Of a stretch of DNA of 6,567 nucleotides, positions 1-5,624 are shown in pieces. The notes below the pieces were generated by a model. The model was not told the origin of the DNA, did not search any database, and saw nothing but the letters and a program-made list of their open reading frames with translations. Each line of letters begins with the position of its first letter. The first letter of the stretch is position 1. Origin of the DNA: Calditrichia bacterium (GTDB lineage Bacteria > Calditrichota > Calditrichia > RBG-13-44-9 > J042). Made by a program: the position numbers and the translations under genes. The stretch spans positions 1 through 6,567 of the forward strand of contig JAUIFT010000160.1 of the NCBI GenBank assembly GCA_030430345.1. The letters are read 5' to 3'.

Positions 1-1
1 T

Positions 2-400
2 CCGGAAAATCATATGCGCATGACCGAAATACGTGCTGCCAAGATCGAGAAGATCAATGAGTTTGTGGAAGCCCCGGAATTACACGGCTCAGCAAAGGGT
101 GATGTATTAGTGATTAGCTGGGGCAGCACTTACGGAACCGTGCGCACCGCGGTGGAACAATTACAACGAGACGGGAAGAAGGTATCCTATATCCATCTCC
201 GTTGGTTGAATCCGCTTCCGACCGTTTTGGATACGCATATCAAAAATTTCAAAGAGATCCTGATCCCGGAAATGAATATGGGGCAGCTACTGCAATTAAT
301 TCGCGGCAAATACGCGATTGATGCAAAAGGATTTAATCGGGTAACCGGCCAGCCATTGGTGGTTGCAGAGTTGAAAGAAGCTATTGAAAACTTGTTATAA
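2..400 (+). CDS. korA: 2-oxoacid:ferredoxin oxidoreductase subunit alpha (KorA-type), C-terminal part, 5' end outside window
   Basis: The alpha subunit works with the beta subunit in oxidative decarboxylation of a 2-oxoacid (probably 2-oxoglutarate) to an acyl-CoA, passing electrons to ferredoxin in the cytoplasm. The frame is open from position 2, and the first residues (PENH, then RMTEIRAAKI) match the typical end of the pyrimidine-binding domain, so the ATG at 14 is internal and not the start. About 132 residues remain. They contain the C-terminal domain II hallmarks: SWGSTYGTVR, then HLRWLNPLP, then PEMNMGQL, and finally GQPLVVAEL near the end. The TAA stop at 398-400 lies 11 bases before the korB start, so the two are clearly one operon. 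Family assignment is secure. 2-Oxoglutarate specificity, as opposed to pyruvate or another oxoacid, is inferred from overall resemblance to KorA. Confidence 0.93.
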   Translation, partial: PENHMRMTEIRAAKIEKINEFVEAPELHGSAKGDVLVISWGSTYGTVRTAVEQLQRDGKKVSYIHLRWLNPLPTVLDTHIKNFKEILIPEMNMGQLLQLIRGKYAIDAKGFNRVTGQPLVVAELKEAIENLL

Positions 401-411
401 GGAGCAACAAA

Positions 412-1434
412 ATGGCAGATAAAGTAAGCAGCAAACCGCAAAAGGTTAATTTTGGCTCTGATCAGGATGTTCGCTGGTGTCCCGGTTGTGGGGACTACGC
501 GATCCTCAGCCAGATGAAAAAAGTGCTTCCGGAACTGGGTATCCCGAAAGAAAAAATCGTTTTCATTTCCGGCATTGGCTGCAATGGCCGCTTCCCCTAT
601 TATCTCAGCACTTACGGATTTCATACATTGCACGGACGCGCGCCGATAGTTGCTTCCGGCGTTAAGCTGGCAAATCCGGAACTCTCCGTATGGGTGATTA
701 CCGGTGATGGAGACAGTCTCAGTATCGGCGGGAATCATTTAATGCACCTGATTCGCCGAAATATGAATATCAATGTTATTCTGATCAATAATCAGATTTA
801 TGGTTTAACCAAGGGGCAGTATTCACCAACATCTCCGCTGGGCAAGGTCACTAAAACAACCCCTTATGGCTCCCTGGACCGCCCGGTTAATCCGTTATCG
901 CTGGTATTAAGCGCCGGGGCCTCATTTGTCGCCCGCACGATCGATCGCGATACCAAGCACATGGCCCAGACATTTCGGGAAGCTGCGGCCCACAATGGCT
1001 GCTCCTTTGTGGAAGTATTCCAAAATTGTAATATTTTCAACGATGGTGCTTTCCAACAGTTAACCGACCCGAAAACCAAGCTGGAAAAACTCGTTTATCT
1101 GCAACATGGCGAGCCGTTGATTTATGGCGCGGAAAAAGATAAAGGGTTACGTCTGAATGGGTTTGAAGCCGAGCATGTCGACCTGGCAAATGAGCAAGAT
1201 CGGGAATCATTGATTGTGCATGATGAAAGCCAAAGCAGTGATGTTTATTCCTATATGCTTTCCCGCATGACGGAGAATCCGGCACTGCCGACGCCGGTTG
1301 GCGTTATCCGGCGGGTTTCCCTGGATACTTATAACGAGAACTTTTTACGGCAGATTGATGCCGTTAAACAGAAAAAAGGGAAAGGGAATTTGAAGCAATT
1401 GTTAATCAGTGGAGATACCTGGAGTGTCGATTAG
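412..1434 (+). CDS. korB: 2-oxoglutarate:ferredoxin oxidoreductase subunit beta (KorB-type)
   Basis: This is the thiamine-diphosphate-binding catalytic subunit, partner of the upstream alpha subunit. It has 340 residues and appears complete. The iron-sulfur ligand set expected for the beta subunit's [4Fe-4S] cluster is visible: C23 and C26 in RWCPGCGDY, C57 in GIGCNGRFPYY, and C206 in QNCNIFNDG. The TPP/Mg motif begins at GDGD (98-101) and ends at NNQIYGLTKGQYSPTS (126-141). The ATG is preceded by GGAG (401-404) directly after the korA stop, which fixes the start. The 340-residue length fits the two-subunit KorAB form, which lacks fused ferredoxin-like domains; any gamma or delta subunit would have to lie upstream of this window. 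A strong hairpin terminator follows 24 bases after the stop. The exact 2-oxoacid cannot be proven from sequence alone, but KorB resemblance is strong. Confidence 0.95.
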   Translation: MADKVSSKPQKVNFGSDQDVRWCPGCGDYAILSQMKKVLPELGIPKEKIVFISGIGCNGRFPYYLSTYGFHTLHGRAPIVASGVKLANPELSVWVITGDGDSLSIGGNHLMHLIRRNMNINVILINNQIYGLTKGQYSPTSPLGKVTKTTPYGSLDRPVNPLSLVLSAGASFVARTIDRDTKHMAQTFREAAAHNGCSFVEVFQNCNIFNDGAFQQLTDPKTKLEKLVYLQHGEPLIYGAEKDKGLRLNGFEAEHVDLANEQDRESLIVHDESQSSDVYSYMLSRMTENPALPTPVGVIRRVSLDTYNENFLRQIDAVKQKKGKGNLKQLLISGDTWSVD

Positions 1435-1458
1435 TTTCCTTTGAATTATAGTTTACAT

Positions 1459-1496
1459 AAAAAAGGCGGCATTCCCTAAGGAATGCCGCCTTTTTT
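1459..1496. terminator. Bidirectional intrinsic terminator between convergent genes
   Basis: The left arm (1459-1475) and right arm (1480-1496) are perfectly complementary over 17 bp around a 4-base CTAA loop. The core GGCGGCATTCC is flanked by six A on the left and six T on the right, so each strand reads a GC-rich hairpin followed by a T run. It lies 24 bases after korB and 15 bases beyond the stop of the minus-strand DUF4870 gene, so it should end transcription from both directions. Confidence 0.93.
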
Positions 1497-1511
1497 AATT
1501 ATAAAAGGTGC

Positions 1512-1907
1512 CTAGTTAATCAAACGAATACTCATTGGATAACGATAAGCAACCCCTTCATTTGCTTTCAATGCGCCAATAATAGTGACGATCAACCAGA
1601 AGACAGCAAGTGCTCCCAATATGAAAACACCAATAACAACGAACATAAGAATAAAACCAACGATGGCATAAATCGTCGTTGCGATTTGGAAATTAAGCAC
1701 TTCTTTCGCCTGATCTTCGACAAAAGACATATTCTCTTCATCTTTTTTCATCAACCAGATGACCAGTGGTGCAATGATATTGCCAAACGGAATAACAAGT
1801 CCGACGAACACACTAAGGTGGCTCAGCATCCCCCAGGTCTTTTCATCCTTGCTTACTTCTCCGGTTGATACCGGTACTTCAGTTTGAGGCGTGGTCTCTT
1901 CGCTCAT
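1512..1907 (-). CDS. DUF4870 domain-containing small membrane protein
   Basis: This is a 131-residue predicted inner-membrane protein of unknown function. The first 22 residues are polar and Thr/Glu-rich. They are followed by WGMLSHLSVFVG and a first hydrophobic segment (about 31-53) ending in WLMKKDE. A charged linker carries the family-typical QAKEVLNFQ (66-74), two closely packed hydrophobic segments cover about 75-112, and the end reads GVAYRYPMSIRLIN. This order matches DUF4870 (Tic20-like) proteins, and the length is normal. GAAGGGG (1914-1920 on the complement) six bases before the ATG supports the start. It lies 121 bp downstream of the symporter on the same strand with no obvious terminator between, so it could be partly co-transcribed. 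I see no convincing promoter of its own in the AT-rich gap. The family's role is not established, and nothing here specifies one. Confidence 0.9.
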   Translation of the reverse strand: MSEETTPQTEVPVSTGEVSKDEKTWGMLSHLSVFVGLVIPFGNIIAPLVIWLMKKDEENMSFVEDQAKEVLNFQIATTIYAIVGFILMFVVIGVFILGALAVFWLIVTIIGALKANEGVAYRYPMSIRLIN

Positions 1908-2028
1908 ACTTATCCCCTTCCAGGAATTCGGTTAGCTGTTTAAGTTATTATTAAAATAGATCTTTAGGCTATGTCCGCTTAGAGATTAACAAAATTATTT
2001 TTTAAATTCAATACTTCTAATGAGTTTT
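1908..2028. other. AT-rich gap between symporter and DUF4870 gene
   Basis: This 121-bp spacer is rich in A and T. On the minus strand it follows the symporter stop and ends in the DUF4870 ribosome-binding site. I find no GC-rich hairpin with a T run for the symporter transcript. The best promoter-like match, TTGAAT with TTAATC 16 bases downstream, is weak and lies in generally AT-rich sequence. Read-through from the symporter therefore remains possible. Confidence 0.5.
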
Positions 2029-3615
2029 TTACGCCAATGACCACTGAAACCAGAGCATTGCTGACAATATAATCGCAAAATAAAGAATCAGTGCCAGATA
2101 GGCTTTTACCCAACGGCGTTCATTCTCCAGTATCTCTCTCCAGGTCAACATCAACTTAGCAGGCGGGGCATCAGCTTCGATCGGCTTGACCGTGGATATC
2201 AGCCAGGTTACAGTCATTGTCACAACCAATCCAAAAGCATTCCACCACATCCAATAAACACCGCTGTAAAACACCCAGACAAATCCATTGAACGCAACGC
2301 CGGAGAGAATTCCCCAAAAGACGCCACGGGTATTCGCCTTACGGATTAATATGCCGGCCAGAAAAGCAGCGAGTATTGGTCCGTAAAACGCTGAGCCAAT
2401 TTTATTTATTGCCTCCACAATTGTATCGGAAATTTGGTCGGAGTAAAAAGCAAAGAAGGTAATCACGATTCCCCAGAGAACCGTTACCCACTGCCCGGCG
2501 CGCAGGTCATCGGCATCGATTGAAGAAAAAGGGCTGACAAAATCGCGCATTGTGGCTGCGGAAAGCGAGTTTAATACCGAATCCAGGCTGGACATGGTCG
2601 CTGCCATCAGGGCGGCGAAAAGCAATGCCTTGACCCCATGGGGCAGATGAATCAAAATATACTGGGGCACCAGGTAATCCAAATTTTCCGCCGGCACCGC
2701 TTTTTGCAACTCCGGTGAAACCTGGTAAACAGCGCCGACCGCCATTCCCAGCACAATGTAGAGCATTCCCAGGGGAAAGCGGGAAAAACCATTAATCAGT
2801 AACGAGCGCCGCGTTCCTTCCACGGACTCCGCGGAAAGCTCCCGCTGCACCTGGCTTTGATCCGTACCGTAATAGGAAATAAACAGAAAAAAACCGCCGA
2901 TCAAGAAACCCCAAAAGGGCGTATCGGAACCATCCCCCAATCCGGAAGACCAGTCTATAACATGCAATCTTTCCGCCGGCAAAGTGCCAAAGACTGCCGC
3001 GAAACCACCGACCTGATCAACGGCAAAGTAGATGCAAAGAATAATGCCGGCGACCAAAACAAACATTTGAATGACATCGGAGTAGACAACGGCTGGCATC
3101 CCGCCGATAACGTCGTAAACGATAGTCACTACGCCGATGATCAGTATCGTTTGCCAAAGCGCGATTTCCAGACAGGCGGAGAGCACAATCGCCGTTGCAT
3201 AAACCACCACGCCGGCAGCGACCCCTCTGCTCACCAGAAAGACCCCGCTGACCAGGTAACGGATAGACGGCCCGAAACGCATCTCCAAATATTCGTAAAC
3301 GCTCACTAATTCCAGCTTACGGAATAAAGGGATCAGCACAACCATTACGACAATCATCGACAATGGCACTGCCAGTTCATACTGCAGCCAGGTTAAGCCA
3401 CCGCCGGGTTTTAATGCGACAAAGGCCGGCTTCGATATAAAGCTAATTGCCGAAGTTTGTGTCGCCATGGTTGATATGCCGATGGCCCACCAGGGAATAT
3501 TCCGGCCTCCCACGTAATAATCCGCCTGAGTGGTGTGGTTCCGCCCGATATAAACACTTAACAGAACGATGCCCGCCAGGTAGGTAATGATGATCAGCCA
3601 ATCATAGAAATTCAT
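2029..3615 (-). CDS. Sodium:solute symporter (SSS/SLC5 family, SGLT-like)
   Basis: This is a 528-residue polytopic membrane transporter expected to use the Na+ gradient to import a solute. About 13-14 hydrophobic segments are visible from residue 5 to 525. Family landmarks are DYYVGGRNIPWW (32-43), a TM1 stretch with TMATQTSAISFIS (49-61), VYDVIGGMPAVVYSDVIQ (166-183), YYGTDQSQVQRELSA (248-262), and AATMSSLDSVLNSLSA (338-353). In the last, A339, S342 and S343 align with the known Na2 sodium site of vSGLT, so Na+ coupling is likely. The C-terminal part has IRKANTRGVFWGILSG and a final helix near 505-525. The start is supported by AGGA (3622-3625 on the complement) six bases before the ATG and by an upstream sigma70-like promoter. 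The substrate (sugar, carboxylate, anion or other) cannot be read from sequence, and no catabolic gene beside it gives a hint. Confidence 0.93.
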   Translation of the reverse strand: MNFYDWLIIITYLAGIVLLSVYIGRNHTTQADYYVGGRNIPWWAIGISTMATQTSAISFISKPAFVALKPGGGLTWLQYELAVPLSMIVVMVVLIPLFRKLELVSVYEYLEMRFGPSIRYLVSGVFLVSRGVAAGVVVYATAIVLSACLEIALWQTILIIGVVTIVYDVIGGMPAVVYSDVIQMFVLVAGIILCIYFAVDQVGGFAAVFGTLPAERLHVIDWSSGLGDGSDTPFWGFLIGGFFLFISYYGTDQSQVQRELSAESVEGTRRSLLINGFSRFPLGMLYIVLGMAVGAVYQVSPELQKAVPAENLDYLVPQYILIHLPHGVKALLFAALMAATMSSLDSVLNSLSAATMRDFVSPFSSIDADDLRAGQWVTVLWGIVITFFAFYSDQISDTIVEAINKIGSAFYGPILAAFLAGILIRKANTRGVFWGILSGVAFNGFVWVFYSGVYWMWWNAFGLVVTMTVTWLISTVKPIEADAPPAKLMLTWREILENERRWVKAYLALILYFAIILSAMLWFQWSLA

Positions 3616-3684
3616 TTATTATCCTGCAAAAGCGCGCCGCTTTATTCGGCATGCGGGAAAGAATAGTGGTCAATTTTTCGCTGG

Positions 3685-3713
3685 ATTATACAGACTTTTC
3701 GGGAATAATTCAA
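3685..3713 (-). promoter_or_regulatory. Sigma70-type promoter of the symporter gene
   Basis: On the minus strand, TTGAAT (3713-3708) is followed by exactly 17 bases and a perfect TATAAT (3690-3685). Transcription would start near 3678, giving a leader of about 60 bases before the symporter ATG at 3615. It lies just downstream of the hairpin that ends the sigma/anti-sigma operon, so the symporter is likely an independent unit read by the housekeeping sigma factor. Confidence 0.72.
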
Positions 3714-3733
3714 TAGCGGGTGGAAAGAGGAAA

Positions 3734-3763
3734 TTCGGCACGTTCACAAAGGAACGTGCCGAA
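3734..3763 (-). terminator. Hairpin terminator after the sigma/anti-sigma operon
   Basis: A perfect 12-bp stem (3734-3745 with 3752-3763, arms TTCGGCACGTTC and its complement) has a 6-base loop and begins six bases beyond the anti-sigma stop. On the minus strand the stem is followed by TTT and then a pyrimidine-rich CCTCTTTCC, so the T run is short and termination may be incomplete. Position and stem quality still favour a terminator. Confidence 0.7.
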
Positions 3764-3769
3764 AAATAG

Positions 3770-4195
3770 TTACAATGCGGTTACCCGTAATCGCTGCTGA
3801 ACTTTGAAATAAGCAAACCAGCAGATCGCGGCAACAATGCCAACCATTACTGCCCCTTCCGGAAATCCTTCCCAGAGCCAATGAACCCCGCGATCATTCC
3901 AGGATACATCGCCAAACGAAAATGGAATGCAAGACAGGAATATTGCCAGGATTAAAAGCGTTGTACGTAATTTCAACAATTTCTGCGTTTTTTGAAGCGT
4001 TTTCATTTCTTCCTCCGGTTCGAGAGTTTCTTTCATTTCAGTTGAAATATCCGGCAATGAATGTTCGCTGTATTTTTCAGCAAATTCAGGATGTTCTGCC
4101 AGATACGTTTCCACCAGCTGCCTGCTGTCTTCACTCATTTCTCCGGCATAATAGAGCGGTAATAAATCCAGTATTACATTTTCCGTTACTTTCAT
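3770..4195 (-). CDS. Putative membrane-bound anti-sigma factor (zinc-less)
   Basis: This 141-residue protein probably binds and inhibits the ECF sigma factor encoded just upstream. The N-terminus, VILDLLPLYYAGEMSEDSRQLVETYLAEHPEF (7-38), resembles the helical anti-sigma domain of membrane anti-sigma proteins (DLLPLYxxGExSxxxxxxVExxL pattern). The HxxxCxxC zinc ligands of the ZAS type are absent. A charged linker (50-76) leads to a first membrane segment (about 78-95), a short loop with W99, W106 and W108, and a second segment (about 113-130) ending in basic residues. The start is well fixed. Its ATG overlaps the sigma stop as ATGA (4192-4195), and a near-perfect AAAGGAGG (4206-4213 on the complement) lies inside the sigma gene, indicating translational coupling. 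The anti-sigma role rests on gene order and the N-terminal pattern; no binding has been shown. Confidence 0.8.
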   Translation of the reverse strand: MKVTENVILDLLPLYYAGEMSEDSRQLVETYLAEHPEFAEKYSEHSLPDISTEMKETLEPEEEMKTLQKTQKLLKLRTTLLILAIFLSCIPFSFGDVSWNDRGVHWLWEGFPEGAVMVGIVAAICWFAYFKVQQRLRVTAL

Positions 4196-4695
4196 GACGG
4201 TTTTTCCTCCTTTATTTCGGAAAGAGAAGCCAGCTTAATTCTGGCACGATGGATCTTTACTTTGACAAGATTCACGGAAATACCGAGCATATTGGCTATT
4301 TCTTGATGGTACAATCCTTCGACAGATCGCAGAATTAACATGGTGCGATCTGTCTCCGGCAGCTGTTGCAGATTTCTTCGCAGATGATTCAGTTCGGACC
4401 GCTGCTCATTTAGCGTTTCGGCCAGCGGTGCCGGATCAATCAGCGTCTCATCCAGTATAGCTTTTCGCCGCTGCTTCCGTAACCCCTGCAGATATAAATT
4501 GCGCGCAATTGTAAAGAGGTATACTTTTACCGTTTTCAGGATCAGCTTATTCGGCGCCGTCCAGACGCGGACAAATGTCTCGGAGGTAATATCCTTGGCG
4601 TCATCGGCATCGCCGCAGAGCCAGAACGCAAATCGGAAAACATCCTCACTATAACGCTGATATAATTCCTGAAAACCGGTTAATTGATCACTCAT
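4192..4695 (-). CDS. ECF-family RNA polymerase sigma factor (sigma-70 family)
   Basis: This is an alternative sigma factor of 167 residues counted from the ATG at 4695. Region 2 spans about 8-78: LYQRYSEDVFRFAFWLCGD, the -10-recognition area DAKDITSETFVRVW (32-45), and YLFTIARNLYLQGLRKQRRK. A short linker (79-100) follows, then region 4 (about 102-157) with LPETDRTMLILRSVEGLYHQEIANMLGIS and the recognition helix VNLVKVKIHRARIKL. There is no sigma region 1 or 3, as expected for ECF factors. The start is uncertain. The frame is open to TTG at 4713 and GTG at 4710, with AGGG (4719-4716) placed about right for the GTG. I chose the ATG because it gives a normal ECF N-terminus and has GGAT nine bases before it. 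It overlaps the anti-sigma gene by four bases. ECF factors often autoregulate, but I could not identify a matching promoter. Confidence 0.92.
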   Translation of the reverse strand: MSDQLTGFQELYQRYSEDVFRFAFWLCGDADDAKDITSETFVRVWTAPNKLILKTVKVYLFTIARNLYLQGLRKQRRKAILDETLIDPAPLAETLNEQRSELNHLRRNLQQLPETDRTMLILRSVEGLYHQEIANMLGISVNLVKVKIHRARIKLASLSEIKEEKPS

Positions 4696-4898
4696 ATCTA
4701 TACTATCCACCAATTCCCTGAAGGTTACAAGAGATAATGATATTTCCTGTAAAAAACTTTTTTCACCGGATAAAAAATAGTCGTAATTCTTATGTAACGA
4801 TATTATTTCTGCAGGGAATTGTTACTGTTTTGTGAGGATTTACTGCGCTCCCGCTGTCTAATTTGGCACAATAAATTATCAGGCAGAGGAGAATTAAA
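4696..4898. promoter_or_regulatory. Shared divergent regulatory region between the sigma operon and the two-component operon
   Basis: This roughly 200-bp region must hold the promoters for both operons. It contains a perfect 10-bp inverted repeat, CAATTCCCTG at 4711-4720 and its complement at 4812-4821 (12 of 13 matching if extended to 4723 and 4809). It also has three GTAAC/GTTAC words at 4724-4728, 4794-4798 and 4821-4825. A TCTAAT at 4857-4862 could be a -10 box for the response regulator, but no -35 box lies at a proper distance. On the minus strand I see no clear sigma70 or ECF-type (AAC...CGT at 16-17 bases) promoter. The right end carries the strong AGAGGAG ribosome-binding site (4885-4891) of the response regulator. 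Confidence 0.5.
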
Positions 4899-5624
4899 AT
4901 GCAAACCACCGACAAAATACTGATCATCGAAGACGATCAAAACATTGCGGACGTTATCGAAATTCACATTAAAGATCTCGGCTACAAGCTGGATCGGGCC
5001 ATTGATGGGCGAAGCGGCCTGGAAAAAGCAGTATCCGGCGATTATGCCCTGATTATTCTCGATTGGATGCTTCCGGAGATGGATGGCCTGGATGTTTGCA
5101 AAAACTTTCGCCTGGAGGATAAATACACGCCGGTCCTCATGCTAACTGCCCGCACCGATGAGATGGACAAAGTGCTCGGCCTGGAGTTTGGCGCAGATGA
5201 TTACATTACCAAACCCTTCAGCGTTCGCGAGTTGGTCGCCCGGATTAAAGCGACATTGCGTCGCCTGGAAGTTGATAAAAGAGAGCTGGAAAAAGAAAGC
5301 GAGAAAGAGCGGCTGCTGTTTGGAGATTTGAGTATTAATCTCACCAAGCGAAAAGTAACGCTGGATAGCCAGATTGTTGAACTGACCGCAAAGGAATTCG
5401 ACCTCCTCACCCTTTTTGCCACCAATCCCGGCAGAACCTACAATCGGCAGGTATTACTGGATTTGGTTTGGGGCTACCAGTATGACGGCTATGATCATAC
5501 TGTTAATTCCCACATCAATCGTCTGCGTAATAAAATCGAAAAAGACCCGGCAAATCCCCGCTATTTGAAAACACTCTGGGGGGTGGGATACCGTTTCTCT
5601 GAGCCGGAGGAGTTAGTCCAATGA
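4899..5624 (+). CDS. Response regulator, OmpR/PhoB family (receiver plus winged-helix DNA-binding domain)
   Basis: This is a 241-residue cytoplasmic transcription factor controlled by phosphorylation. The receiver domain (about 6-122) has all key residues: the acidic pair D12-D13, phospho-acceptor D55 in LIILDWMLPEMDGLDV, T83 in LMLTAR, and K105 in DDYITKPFSVREL. A charged, Glu/Lys-rich linker (124-141, LEVDKRELEKESEKERLL) is somewhat long. The C-terminal winged-helix domain (about 145-236) shows LTAKEFDLLTLFATNPGRTYNRQVLLDLVWG, then the recognition helix DHTVNSHINRLRNKIE and the wing YLKTLWGVGYRF. AGAGGAG seven bases before the ATG fixes the start. The stop overlaps the kinase start as ATGA (5621-5624), so the pair is one operon. 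It resembles PhoB/PhoP-like regulators, but the regulon cannot be told from sequence. Confidence 0.96.
   Translation: MQTTDKILIIEDDQNIADVIEIHIKDLGYKLDRAIDGRSGLEKAVSGDYALIILDWMLPEMDGLDVCKNFRLEDKYTPVLMLTARTDEMDKVLGLEFGADDYITKPFSVRELVARIKATLRRLEVDKRELEKESEKERLLFGDLSINLTKRKVTLDSQIVELTAKEFDLLTLFATNPGRTYNRQVLLDLVWGYQYDGYDHTVNSHINRLRNKIEKDPANPRYLKTLWGVGYRFSEPEELVQ

Noticed and set aside
14..16. ATG at 14 as the true start of the first gene
   Set aside because: The frame continues upstream with PENH, typical of internal KorA sequence, and the remaining protein would be only the C-terminal domain.
187..738. Long minus-strand open frame opposite korA/korB
   Set aside because: It lies antisense to two well-recognised genes, and its translation resembles no protein family.
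2857..3309. 150-codon plus-strand open frame inside the symporter
   Set aside because: It is very rich in polar residues with no fold or motif and is fully antisense to conserved transporter helices; it is a shadow of the real gene.
3922..4197. Plus-strand open frame opposite the anti-sigma gene
   Set aside because: No credible ribosome-binding site or family features; the opposite strand has coupled start, strong ribosome-binding site and terminator.
4721..4730. TTGTAACC (minus strand) as an ECF -35 element for autoregulation
   Set aside because: It would place transcription start near or inside the sigma start codon, and no -10-like CGT lies at 16-17 bases.
4793..4825. TGTAAC...GTTAC as an ECF promoter or classic Pho box
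   Set aside because: No -10 partner is found at the right spacing, and the words are inverted and far apart, unlike the direct repeats bound by PhoB.
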